DNA of 5,295 nucleotides from Bacilli bacterium (GTDB lineage: Bacteria > Bacillota_I > Bacilli_A > RF39 > UBA660). The notes beneath the pieces are model-generated. The model was not told the origin of the DNA, did no database searches, and saw nothing but the letters and a program-made list of their open reading frames with translations. Of this stretch, positions 1-5,295 are shown in pieces. Positions within the stretch are counted from its first letter, which is position 1. Every line of letters begins with the position of its first letter. Location: contig JAILLM010000075.1 in the NCBI GenBank assembly GCA_024693165.1, positions 1 through 5,295 of the forward strand, read 5' to 3'. The position numbers were made by a program, and so were the translations under genes.

Positions 1-2
1 CC

Positions 3-272
3 TTCATATCATCACCCTATTATTGTAAGGAATGGATTAATAGTGATTTCCGTGTTGATTCGGATACTATGATTAATAATATTAAAAAAGAATTTAATAA
101 GACTACAACATCTGTATCAGTTGAAGAAGAAACTTCTGATAATTTAGTAACTTTTTTACAATTATATATTAAGTATAGATTATATATTCTGATTGGATTA
201 GGAATTGGTATTCTTGCTGATATTGTTTATATTTTCTTAAGTTATAAGAAAATTAAAGAAGGAGAGTTCTAA
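3..272 (+). CDS. C-terminal part of a membrane protein, cut by the window start
   Basis: The reading frame is open from base 3 to the TAA at 270-272 and gives 89 visible residues. The first in-frame ATG, at 69, has no Shine-Dalgarno sequence before it, and the 22 codons upstream continue without a stop. I therefore read this as the end of a longer gene and not as a 67-residue protein starting at 69. The visible part has a polar stretch with one Cys (about bases 24-26) and an acidic/Thr-rich segment (about 99-140). One strong membrane helix follows (about 180-242), then a short charged tail ending KKIKEGEF. If the tail is cytoplasmic, as its lysines suggest, the bulk of the protein before the helix lies outside. 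It could be another anchored surface or pilus-like component related to the downstream genes, but no family can be recognised from this fragment. It is separated from the next gene by 67 bases with no terminator hairpin, so read-through is possible. Confidence 0.75.
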   Translation, partial: FISSPYYCKEWINSDFRVDSDTMINNIKKEFNKTTTSVSVEEETSDNLVTFLQLYIKYRLYILIGLGIGILADIVYIFLSYKKIKEGEF

Positions 273-297
273 TTTTATATTATATTAATTTATGTTG

Positions 298-306
298 TGT
301 TATAAT
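298..306 (+). promoter_or_regulatory. Extended -10 promoter for the three-gene operon
   Basis: The sequence TGTTATAAT is an exact extended -10 element (TG-n-TATAAT), with the hexamer at 301-306. No good TTGACA-like -35 box is visible 16-18 bases upstream, but extended -10 promoters of sigma-A type often work without one. Transcription would start near 313 and give a leader of about 27 bases before the ATG at 340. The strongly AT-rich background means such hexamers can occur by chance; the intact TG and the position just before the operon support the call. Confidence 0.55.
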
Positions 307-328
307 TATTTAAGATAAGATGAAGAAT

Positions 329-336
329 AGGGTGAT
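329..336 (+). promoter_or_regulatory. Ribosome binding site of the gene at 340
   Basis: AGGGTGAT ends three bases before the ATG at 340. It pairs with the GGTGAT side of the 16S rRNA 3' end and not mainly with the usual AGGAGG core. It fixes the ATG at 340 as the start, because the other nearby ATGs (320 and 335) run into a stop at 341-343 within a few codons. Confidence 0.6.
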
Positions 337-339
337 GAT

Positions 340-774
340 ATGAAGGAGAGCGTTTGGGGCTATTGGATTATAGTTCTTGGTATTTCAATTATGTCCGTAA
401 TGGTTCTTATGCAAAATTTTACAACTACTAGTGAACAAGATTATTACTTAATTAAAAGCGTAATGGAGTCTTCTATGTATGATGCTGTTGATTATGGTTA
501 TTATTCAGATACTAGTACATTTAAAATCAACGCTGAAAAATTTGTAGAAAATTTTGTTAGAAGATTTGGTGAACAATTAAATATTAATAAAGATTATGAT
601 ATTACATTCTATGATATCTATGAAACACCTCCTTATGCAGTTGTTTCGGTAACTGCGACAGGTAATGGAAATGCATTAATAGTTACAAATTCTAATGGAA
701 CAAATAGTGTTACAAATAGAATGGCTGGTATTCTTTATACTACTATTGAATACGAACATCCAGAAGGAGCTTAA
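340..774 (+). CDS. Single-helix, pseudopilin/TadE-like envelope protein of unknown function
   Basis: The product has 144 residues. A short N-terminus (MKESVWGYW) leads into one hydrophobic helix at about residues 6-25. The rest (about 26-144) is polar and should lie outside the cell. It has a helical part (about 31-52 and 63-82) and then a likely beta-rich part ending near residue 137, including ETPPYAVVSVTATG. One N-terminal helix, an amphipathic helical segment and a C-terminal beta region give the general outline of TadE/TadG-like minor pilins and pseudopilins. No prepilin-peptidase site (Gly followed by a Glu at +5) is present, so it is not a classical type IV pilin. From memory it also resembles a small Firmicutes family of unknown function (possibly DUF5411), which I cannot verify. 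There are no cysteines, unlike both downstream neighbours. It is the first gene of the operon, has its own promoter and ribosome site, and ends 2 bases before the next start. Confidence 0.85.
   Translation: MKESVWGYWIIVLGISIMSVMVLMQNFTTTSEQDYYLIKSVMESSMYDAVDYGYYSDTSTFKINAEKFVENFVRRFGEQLNINKDYDITFYDIYETPPYAVVSVTATGNGNALIVTNSNGTNSVTNRMAGILYTTIEYEHPEGA
762..769 (+). promoter_or_regulatory. Ribosome binding site of the gene at 777
   Basis: AGAAGGAG lies seven bases before the ATG at 777 and is inside the last codons of the preceding gene (encoding part of PEGA). This is a standard strong Shine-Dalgarno site. It supports the chosen start and suggests translational coupling across the 2-base gap. 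Confidence 0.8.
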
Positions 775-776
775 TC

Positions 777-1583
777 ATGAAAAAATTGAAGAGAGAAAGA
801 AAAAAATTCAATAGAGATTATTTAAGACCATTATTTGGATGTGGTATTCTATTTGTTTTAATTGTTGTATTTTTAATTATTTTTGGCTATAACCCAACTG
901 ATAAAGAAGATGATAAGAAAACTGTTGATAATTATCATTTAAATTTAGATGATAAAACAGTTAGTCAAAACGAAACTTGTGATACTACTTTTTATAAGTC
1001 TGTAATTGATGAAGTTAATAAAGTTGATTTAAGTTTTAAAGTAACAACAGTAGATGGAGAACAAGCTATTGATGATGAAAATAGTACTGAAGATGAAGTT
1101 GTTTACTTTACTAGAAAGTATTATGCATATGAAATGAGTATGAATAATCTTCCTGATGGAGTAAAAGCAGTTGTTACTGATAATAAAACTGAAAATATTT
1201 ATAATGTTAATAAGAATGAAAAAACATTTACTAGTAAATTTACTTCAGATAAGGTTCTTTATACAGTAAATATTTATGGAGATAGTGATAATTGTAAAGA
1301 TGTATTATTAAGACAATTTAATTTTACTACTCCAGTTATTAATAGATATTCTCAAACAGTAATTTGTTCTGAAAGCGAAGATTCTAATTGTAATCTTATA
1401 ACATATGAAGAAACTGATATTTCAAATGTTGTTAAGAAGAAAATGGAAGAAACAATTAAAGAAGAAGAGACTAAGAAGAGTAATACTTTAAAAATTATAA
1501 TTGGTTCTGTATTAATTGTAATTATTATTGCTGTAGTTATATTTATCTACTTCAAAAGAAGAAGAAAGCGTATGGTGATGTAA
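777..1583 (+). CDS. Bitopic-ended membrane protein with a four-cysteine extracellular domain
   Basis: The product has 268 residues. The start is very basic (MKKLKRERKK) and is followed by a membrane helix at about residues 19-37. The middle (about 38-235) is hydrophilic, and a second helix at about 239-258 is followed by KRRRKR. By the positive-inside rule both ends are cytoplasmic and residues 38-238 lie outside. That domain has four cysteines (C68, C173, C197, C205), enough for two disulfides; C22 lies in the first helix. The segment around residues 173-205, with LLRQFNFTTPVINRYS between cysteines, resembles a Cys-flanked motif I recall from small membrane-tethered proteins of uncultured gut Bacilli. 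This is memory, not a search. The stretch at 218-236 is rich in Lys and Glu and may form a helical stalk into the membrane. Its place between a single-helix protein and a large exported Cys-rich protein suggests it tethers, receives or helps assemble the latter. No enzyme motif is visible, so the function is unknown. Confidence 0.85.
   Translation: MKKLKRERKKFNRDYLRPLFGCGILFVLIVVFLIIFGYNPTDKEDDKKTVDNYHLNLDDKTVSQNETCDTTFYKSVIDEVNKVDLSFKVTTVDGEQAIDDENSTEDEVVYFTRKYYAYEMSMNNLPDGVKAVVTDNKTENIYNVNKNEKTFTSKFTSDKVLYTVNIYGDSDNCKDVLLRQFNFTTPVINRYSQTVICSESEDSNCNLITYEETDISNVVKKKMEETIKEEETKKSNTLKIIIGSVLIVIIIAVVIFIYFKRRRKRMVM
1574..1580 (+). promoter_or_regulatory. Ribosome binding site of the gene at 1586
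   Basis: GGTGATG ends five bases before the ATG at 1586 and overlaps the last sense codons (Val-Met) of the upstream gene. It is the same GGTGAT-type site as before the gene at 340. It supports ATG 1586 as the start, as does the signal peptide that begins there. Confidence 0.65.
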
Positions 1584-1585
1584 TT

Positions 1586-1651
1586 ATGAAGAAATATATA
1601 AAATTATTAATTGCTTTATTTGTATTTATTCCAATCACTAAAGTTAATGCT
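1586..1651 (+). other. Signal peptide of the large Cys-rich protein
   Basis: Residues 1-22 have a basic start (MKKYIK), a hydrophobic core (LLIALFVFIPIT) and a c-region ending V-N-A before Gly23. This fits a type I signal peptidase site (V at -3, A at -1). No cysteine follows the core, so it is not a lipoprotein signal. Confidence 0.85.
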
Positions 1652-4600
1652 GGTATTCCAGTTACTATTAATAGTGGTAGCGAAATTGGAAGTAATATTT
1701 ACTGGTTTGCAGATTATGCTTCAATAGGTAATATTAAACAATTGCGTGGTAGATCTGGATCTTATGGTGTTTACCATTATCCAGTTAAAAGCTATAAAGG
1801 AAACTATAGAGGATCAACATTTGATGCTGTTTGTATAGATCCTGGTGCTCATAAAACTAGTGGAGAAACTTATAATTGTGAAGCTATTAATGATCCAGAT
1901 ATTTTAGGATTATTTAAAGACAAAGGCAATTATAGTGAACAAACTTTTATTACAGCTGTTCGTATGAAAGCAGCTAAAAAGGGTTACATTTCTAATTCAA
2001 AATATAATTCAATGGTTCAATATAGAAGTCGTGGATTATCTGCTTTTGGTGAAGGTAGTGCTTCTTCTGCATCTATGGGTAACGTTAGTGCTGGAAGCTT
2101 CTTTAGACAAGCTGATACTATGGCTAACCAAAACTTCACTAAAGCTGAAGATGCATCTGGTGATGCTAATCCAAATTCAGAGTTCCATACTAGTTTTATT
2201 TCTTCATCTGGTAAAGAAATAAAACTTAAAATTACTTCTAACTTCCCAATGAAAAAAGTACCTTCAATTGAGTGTACAAACAATTGTGAAGGCCCTGTAA
2301 CTGTACAATGGCCAGTTGGTAGTAAAGAAGGAACAATTACTTTAACTCCAAAAACTCCAACTCCATGTAATGCAAACTTAAAAATTAAATATGTTGCTTA
2401 TAATAATGGTTCTGGAGATGCTTTATATTATTGTTCTCCTAATGGTGGCGGAGTTCCTTCAGGTGATGGAGGAGGAACTGCAAGTGAAGAACAAGCATTC
2501 TTAGCTTATATTTCTGGTAGTGTTGTTGCAAATGATGGTGGAACAGCAGCAGGAAGTACTGGTGGAGATTATGTTACTGGTGAAAAAGTATCTAATGATA
2601 CTGCTACTGCTCGTGAAGCTAATATTGTAGTTGATACTGTTATTCCAGATAGTTATAAAAAACAATTCTGTGAAAACGCCCCTCAATGTTGTAACATTAC
2701 TGCTGAAAAAGCAAAGACAATTAAATTCTGTTGTACTGATGGTACTCATTCAGAAGTTAAAGAACCAAAGATAAATGAAATTTTCTGTACTAAGAAAAAG
2801 AGTTGTGGTACTGATGAAGATATAGTTGTTGATGGTGCATATGATTTATATGCAGGAAATTATGATAAGGGTCAAGCTGTAGAAGGATCAACTTATTGTA
2901 AGATTTATTGTACTGAAAGAATTTATGTTGATATTCCTAGTGGAATCCAAGCAGTAAATGGTAAGTATTTCGATCTGAAAGGTGCTTCATCAATAGATGG
3001 TCCTATTATTCAAGGTAACTTCGCATGTAGAAATGTTATTGAATATGATAGATGGGTAAAAAATTACTATAAGAAAACTAAAGATATAGTTGATAACTAT
3101 AATTATTATCAATTAGTTCGAGCTAAGACTGATGGTTATAAAAAAGCATTCCAAGATGCTTCAAAAAATGGTGAAACAAGTTATACTGTTAAATTCTCAT
3201 ACGAAAAAAATCTTGTAGGGTATGATGTTAGAGGTGAAGAACATTCATGTACAGGTACAGGTGAAGGTTCATGTACTGCTAAAATGAGTTATGAATATAA
3301 TTTAGAGTCAGGTGTTACTGTTAAGTATGGACAAGCAAAATTAACATATAATGGTTCACAAACTGGTAATAGTTTACCTCTTAAGAATTTCGAAAGATTT
3401 GATGTTAAAAATGATGATGATAAATCAATAACAACAAAAACTGGTTATTATGGTTTAAACTATAAAAATAATGATAGAACATTTAAATGTGAATCAATTA
3501 ATACAACTGGTAGTGTTTCTTGTACTATTGAATATTGGTGTATAAAAGCTAATACTGATGGAACATGTGCTGAATATGAATCTGGAGGTCATAAATTGGA
3601 AGCTTCAGATGGTTCAATTAAAGAAAATTCAGATGATCATAGTGATAAACCAAAAGATTCTCAGAGTGAAATAGATGCTGATAATCCTCCAACAAGTAGT
3701 AGTTATAAGACTGCTTCTGAGGCTTCAGATATTTATTCTAAGAGTGTTGAAGAACTTGAAAAGTTATACAAAGAAATTGAAGTTTGTGATAATTATTTCA
3801 ATGATGGTGCTTCAACTTATACTAATTTCTTAAATAATAAGTTTGAACAACCTAAAGTAAGCTTTAGTTGGTTCTATACTTACTTATCTTCAAGTGGAGT
3901 AATTAGAGCAACTTCACCTTATGTAGAAAATTACAAATTAAAGAATCCTGATGAATGTAAGATTCATTCTAGTGGTGGTGAATGGACTGGTGGTACTGAT
4001 TCTGAAACTGGTGCTGAAGCTCCACATTATGACACTACAAATTCACATAGAGTAGCTAAATATAAAACATTTAGTAGTCATAGTGTTACATGTAATAATA
4101 ATAGAACTGAATATTGTTCTGGTGGATTAAATAATAGTAAATTAACTTCTTTATTAGCTGAACAAAGCAAGAATCAAAAATATACTTCAGATACTAAATT
4201 TGAGTATAAATGCGAATATGAACCTGATGAAAGTACTAAAAAATCAACAGTTTATCCATATGGTGGATTTGTTGAAGGCGGTTTAGATGAAAATAAGAAA
4301 GCTTATACAGTTCATGATGGTAAGATATATATTGAGTATTCTACATTAAATGCTGATTATCAAACTACTTGGGATTTCCATATGTTAGGTACTAAGACTT
4401 CTGATGGTAAAGGTAAATTTGATGATGATTTTGCAAATGGTGAAGACTGTACTGGTTACAATAACGATGTTAAAGGAACTTCAAATTTATTCTGTACTTT
4501 AAAAGTTAAAGAATCATTAACAAAAGTTAGAGGATGTAATACTATGGCTAGTTTAATGGGTAATAGCCCTAACTTTTGGAAGAAAGTATGTTGTAAGACA

Positions 4601-5152
4601 CCATCTTGTGAGACTACTAATGATGATACTTTATCATTCTCATTCAAGATAGTTGATTCTAGAAAATTATTCCCTGGTACAAATGGTTATAATAAAACTG
4701 ATGCTCCAAAAGGTAAATCAACTGATGGAACTGAAGGTAGTTATGCTTATAACTGGTTTGAACCAGATTTAGGTAGAAAGAATCTAAAACAAATCGAATC
4801 ATCAAGTGGAAATGATAGAGAATTTAATGCTGATAGAATTTCATATCAATTCCATTTAAATTCTAAAGCAATTACTACTATTAAAGAGTATAATGCTCGT
4901 GTAAATAATTATAATTCCTTAGTTGGTGGTAATTATACTAAAGGTACTACTGATGAAAATGAACCTGCAGCTGAATATCATAGTGAATTCATTGAGAATT
5001 TCTATAAAGATCAAATCCAACTATATAAAGTTGCTAATGGGGTAGCTACTAAAGATGGCTCACCTGTTAAATTAAAAACTAAAACTTATGGTGGATTAAG
5101 TGATGCTCGTTGCAAAGTTTATTGGGATGGTGTAAGAAAGACTTCATGTTAA
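1586..5152 (+). CDS. Large secreted modular Cys-rich surface protein, possible adhesin
   Basis: The product has 1188 residues, begins with a signal peptide (1-22) and has 35 cysteines, all in the mature part. Modules, by eye: (a) about 23-200, containing AVCIDPG (C83) and C98, then a helix near SEQTFITAVRM; this vaguely recalls thioester-type adhesin domains. (b) About 211-310, a likely beta-sandwich with C230, C234, C261 and C283, then EEQAFLAYI. (c) A Gly-rich linker inside about 285-335. (d) About 360-410, a dense cluster with two CC pairs. (e) About 437-490, C-x3-CTE, then GKYF, then ACR and YDRW. (f) About 530-665, beta-rich with paired Cys. (g) A polar Ser/Asp/Lys linker, about 668-712. 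(h) A helix at about 715-733, then C734 onward. (i) About 1000-1060, VCCKTPSC, FKIVD, LFPG and YNWFEPD. (j) A helical C-terminal region with IKEYNARV. No C-terminal membrane helix, LPXTG signal, lipobox or enzyme motif is visible. The final residue is Cys. It is the last gene of the operon. The surface role is inferred from signal peptide, size and modular make-up. Confidence 0.9.
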   Translation: MKKYIKLLIALFVFIPITKVNAGIPVTINSGSEIGSNIYWFADYASIGNIKQLRGRSGSYGVYHYPVKSYKGNYRGSTFDAVCIDPGAHKTSGETYNCEAINDPDILGLFKDKGNYSEQTFITAVRMKAAKKGYISNSKYNSMVQYRSRGLSAFGEGSASSASMGNVSAGSFFRQADTMANQNFTKAEDASGDANPNSEFHTSFISSSGKEIKLKITSNFPMKKVPSIECTNNCEGPVTVQWPVGSKEGTITLTPKTPTPCNANLKIKYVAYNNGSGDALYYCSPNGGGVPSGDGGGTASEEQAFLAYISGSVVANDGGTAAGSTGGDYVTGEKVSNDTATAREANIVVDTVIPDSYKKQFCENAPQCCNITAEKAKTIKFCCTDGTHSEVKEPKINEIFCTKKKSCGTDEDIVVDGAYDLYAGNYDKGQAVEGSTYCKIYCTERIYVDIPSGIQAVNGKYFDLKGASSIDGPIIQGNFACRNVIEYDRWVKNYYKKTKDIVDNYNYYQLVRAKTDGYKKAFQDASKNGETSYTVKFSYEKNLVGYDVRGEEHSCTGTGEGSCTAKMSYEYNLESGVTVKYGQAKLTYNGSQTGNSLPLKNFERFDVKNDDDKSITTKTGYYGLNYKNNDRTFKCESINTTGSVSCTIEYWCIKANTDGTCAEYESGGHKLEASDGSIKENSDDHSDKPKDSQSEIDADNPPTSSSYKTASEASDIYSKSVEELEKLYKEIEVCDNYFNDGASTYTNFLNNKFEQPKVSFSWFYTYLSSSGVIRATSPYVENYKLKNPDECKIHSSGGEWTGGTDSETGAEAPHYDTTNSHRVAKYKTFSSHSVTCNNNRTEYCSGGLNNSKLTSLLAEQSKNQKYTSDTKFEYKCEYEPDESTKKSTVYPYGGFVEGGLDENKKAYTVHDGKIYIEYSTLNADYQTTWDFHMLGTKTSDGKGKFDDDFANGEDCTGYNNDVKGTSNLFCTLKVKESLTKVRGCNTMASLMGNSPNFWKKVCCKTPSCETTNDDTLSFSFKIVDSRKLFPGTNGYNKTDAPKGKSTDGTEGSYAYNWFEPDLGRKNLKQIESSSGNDREFNADRISYQFHLNSKAITTIKEYNARVNNYNSLVGGNYTKGTTDENEPAAEYHSEFIENFYKDQIQLYKVANGVATKDGSPVKLKTKTYGGLSDARCKVYWDGVRKTSC
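2669..2806 (+). other. Dense cysteine cluster with two CC pairs inside the large protein
   Basis: Residues 362-407 hold seven cysteines in the pattern C-x5-CC-x12-CC-x17-C-x5-C. The spacing suggests a small disulfide-stabilised fold or a metal-binding knot. Being outside the cell after export, disulfides are the likelier use. A shorter VCCKTPSC version appears near residues 1001-1008. Confidence 0.6.
3587..3721 (+). other. Low-complexity polar linker of the large protein
   Basis: Residues about 668-712 are rich in Ser, Asp, Glu and Lys with few hydrophobics and no cysteine, in contrast to the folded regions on either side. This looks like a flexible hinge dividing the protein into an N-terminal and a C-terminal half. 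A second linker, rich in Gly, lies at residues about 285-335. Confidence 0.55.
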
Positions 5153-5169
5153 TGAAGTCTTTTTCTTTT
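5137..5169 (+). terminator. Intrinsic terminator overlapping the end of the large gene
   Basis: AAAGACTTCA (5137-5146) pairs perfectly with TGAAGTCTTT (5153-5162). A further T-A pair (5147 with 5152) leaves a GTTA loop. The 3' arm runs into a T-rich tract (TTTTTCTTTT) to 5169. The 5' arm encodes the last residues (K-T-S) and the TAA stop at 5150-5152 falls in the loop region. This closes the three-gene transcript. Confidence 0.85.
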
Positions 5170-5225
5170 GTTTTTAAATATCTGTAATATATAACTTTTA
5201 TATTAGTATTTATATATATTATTTA

Positions 5226-5234
5226 TGATATAAT
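5226..5234 (+). promoter_or_regulatory. Extended -10 promoter of the last, partial gene
   Basis: TGATATAAT is an exact extended -10 element with TATAAT at 5229-5234. No convincing -35 box is seen in the very AT-rich stretch before it. Transcription would start near 5241, right at the ribosome site, so the leader would be only about 14 bases. The location after a terminator and before a start codon supports the call. Confidence 0.55.
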
Positions 5235-5241
5235 TTTAATT

Positions 5242-5248
5242 GGAAGGA
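5242..5248 (+). promoter_or_regulatory. Ribosome binding site of the partial gene at 5255
   Basis: GGAAGGA lies six bases before the ATG at 5255. It is a good Shine-Dalgarno match and the main reason for calling a gene in this short end piece. Confidence 0.7.
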
Positions 5249-5254
5249 CCGATT

Positions 5255-5295
5255 ATGAATATACTTAAGTTTAAAAAAGATAAAGGTAATAAATA
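5255..5295 (+). CDS. Start of an unknown gene, cut by the window end
   Basis: Thirteen complete codons are visible, giving MNILKFKKDKGNK, with the frame still open at the last base. The start is supported by a well-placed ribosome site and an extended -10 promoter after the upstream terminator. The basic N-terminus would suit a cytoplasmic protein or the beginning of a membrane protein, but it is too short to identify. Because a terminator precedes it, it belongs to a separate transcription unit from the surface operon. Confidence 0.65.
   Translation, partial: MNILKFKKDKGNK

Noticed and set aside
257..265. GAAGGAGAG as a ribosome site for a gene near 270
   Set aside because: No start codon lies at a suitable distance; the match encodes the KEGE of the upstream protein and is probably incidental.
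69..272. A complete 67-residue protein starting at ATG 69
   Set aside because: No ribosome site precedes this ATG and the frame stays open back to base 3, so the ATG is most likely an internal Met of a longer gene.
320..343. Seven-codon leader peptide (MKNRVMI) overlapping the start of the gene at 340
   Set aside because: It has no clear ribosome site and is too short to be distinguished from chance, though its stop overlaps the ATG at 340 in an ATGA arrangement.
340..420. Classical type IV prepilin signal
   Set aside because: The N-terminus lacks the Gly/Ala cleavage residue followed by Phe/Met and Glu at position +5, so only a pseudopilin-like outline can be claimed.
2031..2222. Plus-strand frame of 63 codons inside the large gene
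   Set aside because: It is an alternative frame of the large gene with a Leu/Val-rich composition that follows from the overlapping codons.
2017..2283. Minus-strand open frame of 88 codons opposite the large gene
   Set aside because: It lies wholly inside a well-supported coding sequence, with no convincing promoter or ribosome site of its own.
2438..2590. Gly-rich DNA repeat or collagen-like region
   Set aside because: The glycines do not follow a regular Gly-x-y period and the bases show no tandem unit; it is a flexible linker.
2501..2749. Minus-strand open frame of 82 codons
   Set aside because: Its Thr/Ser/Asn-rich translation is the antisense of repetitive codons in the large gene.
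4456..4647. Minus-strand open frame of 63 codons
   Set aside because: It is antisense to conserved-looking Cys-containing coding sequence and has no separate expression signals.
5170..5225. Small RNA or riboswitch in the AT-rich spacer
   Set aside because: The spacer is almost pure A/T with no stable hairpin beyond the terminator, and lies upstream of the predicted transcription start.

Overview
The window is an AT-rich, all-plus-strand piece of a low-GC bacterial genome. It carries the end of one membrane-protein gene, a compact three-gene operon for cell-envelope and surface proteins, and the first codons of a further gene. Strong Shine-Dalgarno sites, TAA at all four visible stops, AGA-rich arginine usage and TGnTATAAT promoters point to a Firmicutes/Bacilli-type host. 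All 13 visible Trp codons are TGG and no gene contains an in-frame TGA, so the Mycoplasma-type code (TGA = Trp) is unlikely. From memory, the style of the large protein resembles giant Cys-rich surface proteins of uncultured gut Bacilli (RF39-like and Erysipelotrichia-like lineages). This assignment is inference; no marker gene is present.

Layout: (i) 3-272, the C-terminal 89 residues of a membrane protein whose start lies outside the window. (ii) 273-339, a short spacer with an extended -10 promoter and a GGTGAT-type ribosome site. (iii) 340-774, a 144-residue protein with one N-terminal membrane helix and a pseudopilin/TadE-like outline. (iv) 777-1583, a 268-residue protein with a membrane helix at each end and a four-cysteine domain outside the cell. 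(v) 1586-5152, a 1188-residue secreted modular protein with 35 cysteines and a clear signal peptide but no visible C-terminal anchor. (vi) 5137-5169, an intrinsic terminator whose loop contains the stop codon of that gene. (vii) 5170-5254, a spacer with a second extended -10 promoter. (viii) 5255 to the end, the first 13 codons of another gene.

The genes at 340, 777 and 1586 are separated by only 2 bases each, and the two internal ribosome sites lie inside the preceding gene. They are probably transcribed and translated together. A reasonable working model is a surface module: two small membrane-anchored proteins that assemble, anchor or present one large disulfide-rich exported protein, perhaps an adhesin. 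None of the genes has a function I can assign with certainty, so the locus is best described as an uncharacterised envelope/surface operon.
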